6,644 bases of DNA, taken from NCBI GenBank assembly GCA_943328365.2, contig CALPZT020000090.1, positions 1 to 6,644 of the forward strand. The letters are read 5' to 3'. The stretch comes from Bifidobacterium breve (GTDB lineage Bacteria > Actinomycetota > Actinomycetes > S36-B12). Below the pieces are notes generated by a model. That model had not been told where the DNA came from, searched no databases, and saw only the letters and a program-made list of their open reading frames with translations. A program made the position numbers and the translations under genes. This document shows, piece by piece, positions 6,142-6,644 of this stretch (positions within the stretch are counted from its first letter, which is position 1; every line of letters starts with the position of its first letter).

Positions 6142-6157
6142 TGCTGGACATCCAGCA
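6142..6157. repeat. Perfect inverted repeat upstream of the rrn promoter
   Basis: TGCTGGACATCCAGCA consists of 7-bp arms around a CA centre. It lies about 64 bp upstream of the -35 hexamer. No T-run follows, so a protein-binding site is more plausible than a terminator. The binding factor is unknown. Confidence 0.6.
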
Positions 6158-6220
6158 ATCAAATTCCTCAGCAACGTTAAGGGTTATTCCTGGTGAATGC
6201 CCGTCGACCACGAAGTGGAT

Positions 6221-6249
6221 TTGACCGGACAAGCGAGACCACGTACATT
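6221..6249 (+). promoter_or_regulatory. rrn promoter (housekeeping sigma factor type)
   Basis: The -35 TTGACC (6221-6226) and -10 TACATT (6244-6249) are separated by exactly 17 bp, close to the consensus for the main vegetative sigma factor. The transcript should start near 6256, about 196 nt before the mature 16S 5' end. It is the best promoter in the window and is positioned for the rRNA operon. Confidence 0.85.
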
Positions 6250-6302
6250 TACGACATCGTCCCGAGATGAGGCTGGAAGGCCGAGTAGCGGTGCGCGTCC
6301 GT

Positions 6303-6325
6303 ACCTTGAGAACTCAACAGCGTGC
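6303..6325 (+). promoter_or_regulatory. Actinobacterial rrn leader box (BoxA-like antitermination region)
   Basis: The core TTGAGAACTCAACAG followed by CGTGC is a near-invariant element of actinobacterial rrn leaders and 16S-23S spacers. It corresponds to the BoxA/nut-like region thought to load the NusB/NusE antitermination complex. It lies ~47 nt after the predicted transcript start. Confidence 0.75.
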
Positions 6326-6343
6326 AACATGTCAATGCCAATT

Positions 6344-6359
6344 ACCCCGTTCCCGGGGT
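6344..6359 (+). other. Leader hairpin downstream of the BoxA-like element
   Basis: ACCCCG pairs perfectly with CGGGGT around a TTCC loop. A short T-run (6369-6372) follows 9 nt later, too distant for a normal intrinsic terminator. It is best read as part of the leader processing or antitermination structure. Confidence 0.5.
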
Positions 6360-6410
6360 TCGGCTGGGTTTTCCTGGTCGTGTCGTGGGACGGATTCCTT
6401 TGGTAGAAAT

Positions 6411-6448
6411 ATGAGCACACAGCTCATTCTCTGCCAGTTTCAGCTCAT
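6411..6448 (+). repeat. ATGAGC hairpin and CAGCTCAT direct repeat in the 16S leader
   Basis: CAGCTCAT occurs at 6420-6427 and again at 6441-6448, 21 bp apart. The first copy closes a 6-bp hairpin with ATGAGC at 6411-6416 (loop ACACA). The second copy could pair with the same ATGAGC, which would give two alternative folds just before the 16S gene. Confidence 0.6.
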
Positions 6449-6451
6449 ACA

Positions 6452-6644
6452 TTTATGGAGAGTTTGATCCTGGCTCAGGACGAACGCTGGCGGCGTGCTT
6501 AACACATGCAAGTCGAACGGTGACGGAGGAGCTTGCTCTTCCTGATCAGTGGCGAACGGGTGAGTAACACGTGGGCAACCTGCCCCTGACTTTGGGATAA
6601 CGCTTCGAAAGAGGTGCTAATACCGGATATGAGCTCCCTTGGCA
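6452..6644 (+). rRNA. rrs: 16S ribosomal RNA, 5' part
   Basis: AGAGTTTGATCCTGGCTCAG begins at 6459, followed by GACGAACGCTGGCGGCGTGC, AACACATGCAAGTCGAACGG, GTGGCGAACGGGTGAGTAAC and CTAATACCGGATA. All are universal or bacterial 16S landmarks. Setting the first of these to E. coli position 8 puts the mature 5' end near 6452. The window stops inside the V2 region, so only ~193 of ~1,520 nt are present. GTGGGCAACCTGCCCCTGACTT is a typical actinobacterial V2-side sequence. The V1 hairpin (GGAGGAGCTTGCTCTTCC) has complementary arms, so the gene looks functional rather than decayed. Confidence 0.97.

Larger units (their letters stand above)
6026..6220. other. Non-coding region between the CDF gene and the rrn promoter
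   Basis: About 195 bp, less GC-rich than the genes, without a credible ORF. It contains a weak terminator-like hairpin near its start and a perfect 16-bp inverted repeat at 6142-6157. I see no convincing second rrn promoter, although the AT-rich stretch around 6158-6190 could act as an upstream element. Confidence 0.6.
6256..6451 (+). other. rrn leader (precursor 16S 5' region)
   Basis: Predicted transcribed leader from the promoter to the mature 16S end. It carries the conserved actinobacterial box around 6306-6320 (TTGAGAACTCAACAG) and the nearby GTCAATGCCAATT. It then has a hairpin ACCCCG-TTCC-CGGGGT (6344-6359) and a second hairpin ATGAGC-ACACA-GCTCAT (6411-6427). These elements are expected to serve antitermination and RNase III processing with the 16S trailer, which lies outside the window. 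Confidence 0.75.

Noticed and set aside
6197..6406. Small + strand ORF (69 codons) in the rrn promoter/leader
   Set aside because: It spans the -35/-10 elements and the BoxA-like region, so it cannot be fully transcribed from that promoter, and it has no recognisable domain.
6400..6412. TAGAAA-like -10 for a second rrn promoter close to 16S
   Set aside because: No -35-like hexamer at 16-18 bp upstream, and it lies downstream of the conserved leader box that should be transcribed.

Overview
The window is a GC-rich stretch with tightly packed genes, all read on the + strand, ending in the first ~190 bases of a 16S rRNA gene. The organism is almost certainly a member of the Actinomycetota (class Actinomycetes). 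Three things point there: the 16S 5' end, the actinobacterial rrn-leader box TTGAGAACTCAACAG, and the lineage-typical order DUF5719 - DUF3499 - manB - Trm112-like - manA - CDF transporter. I cannot assign a genus from this much 16S.

Layout. Positions 1-273 hold the C-terminal tail of a protein that starts outside the window. The tail is acidic, Pro-rich and disordered, and carries four 21-bp tandem repeats. In related genomes a large family 2 glycosyltransferase usually sits here, but no catalytic domain is visible. Its stop overlaps the start of a membrane-anchored DUF5719 protein (270-1757). After a short gap with GC-rich palindromes comes the DUF3499 protein (1825-2208), then manB (phosphomannomutase, 2218-3621), a 68-aa Trm112/UPF0434-like zinc protein (3618-3824), manA (mannose-6-phosphate isomerase, 3828-5084) and a cation diffusion facilitator (5081-6025). 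A 426-bp non-coding region (6026-6451) follows. It contains a weak hairpin, a perfect 16-bp palindrome, a strong rrn promoter (TTGACC-N17-TACATT) and the rrn leader. The 16S gene starts at about 6452.

How they work together. ManA interconverts fructose-6-P and mannose-6-P, and ManB interconverts mannose-6-P and mannose-1-P. Together they supply GDP-mannose for cell-envelope mannosylation. The membrane-anchored DUF5719 protein and the presumed upstream glycosyltransferase fit an envelope theme. DUF3499 and the Trm112-like protein are small probable zinc-binding proteins of unclear role. Four-base stop/start overlaps and a 3-nt gap suggest two translationally coupled blocks: the upstream ORF with DUF5719, and manB-Trm112-manA-CDF. 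DUF3499 and manB instead look leaderless, with a TANNNT -10 element 6-7 nt before the start codon and no Shine-Dalgarno.

I found no CRISPR array, insertion sequence, toxin-antitoxin pair, defence island or other clearly new system. The most useful leads are the two probable leaderless starts, the unusual rrn upstream and leader elements, the atypical metal site of the CDF protein, and the lack of the SIS-domain gene that often lies between manB and manA.
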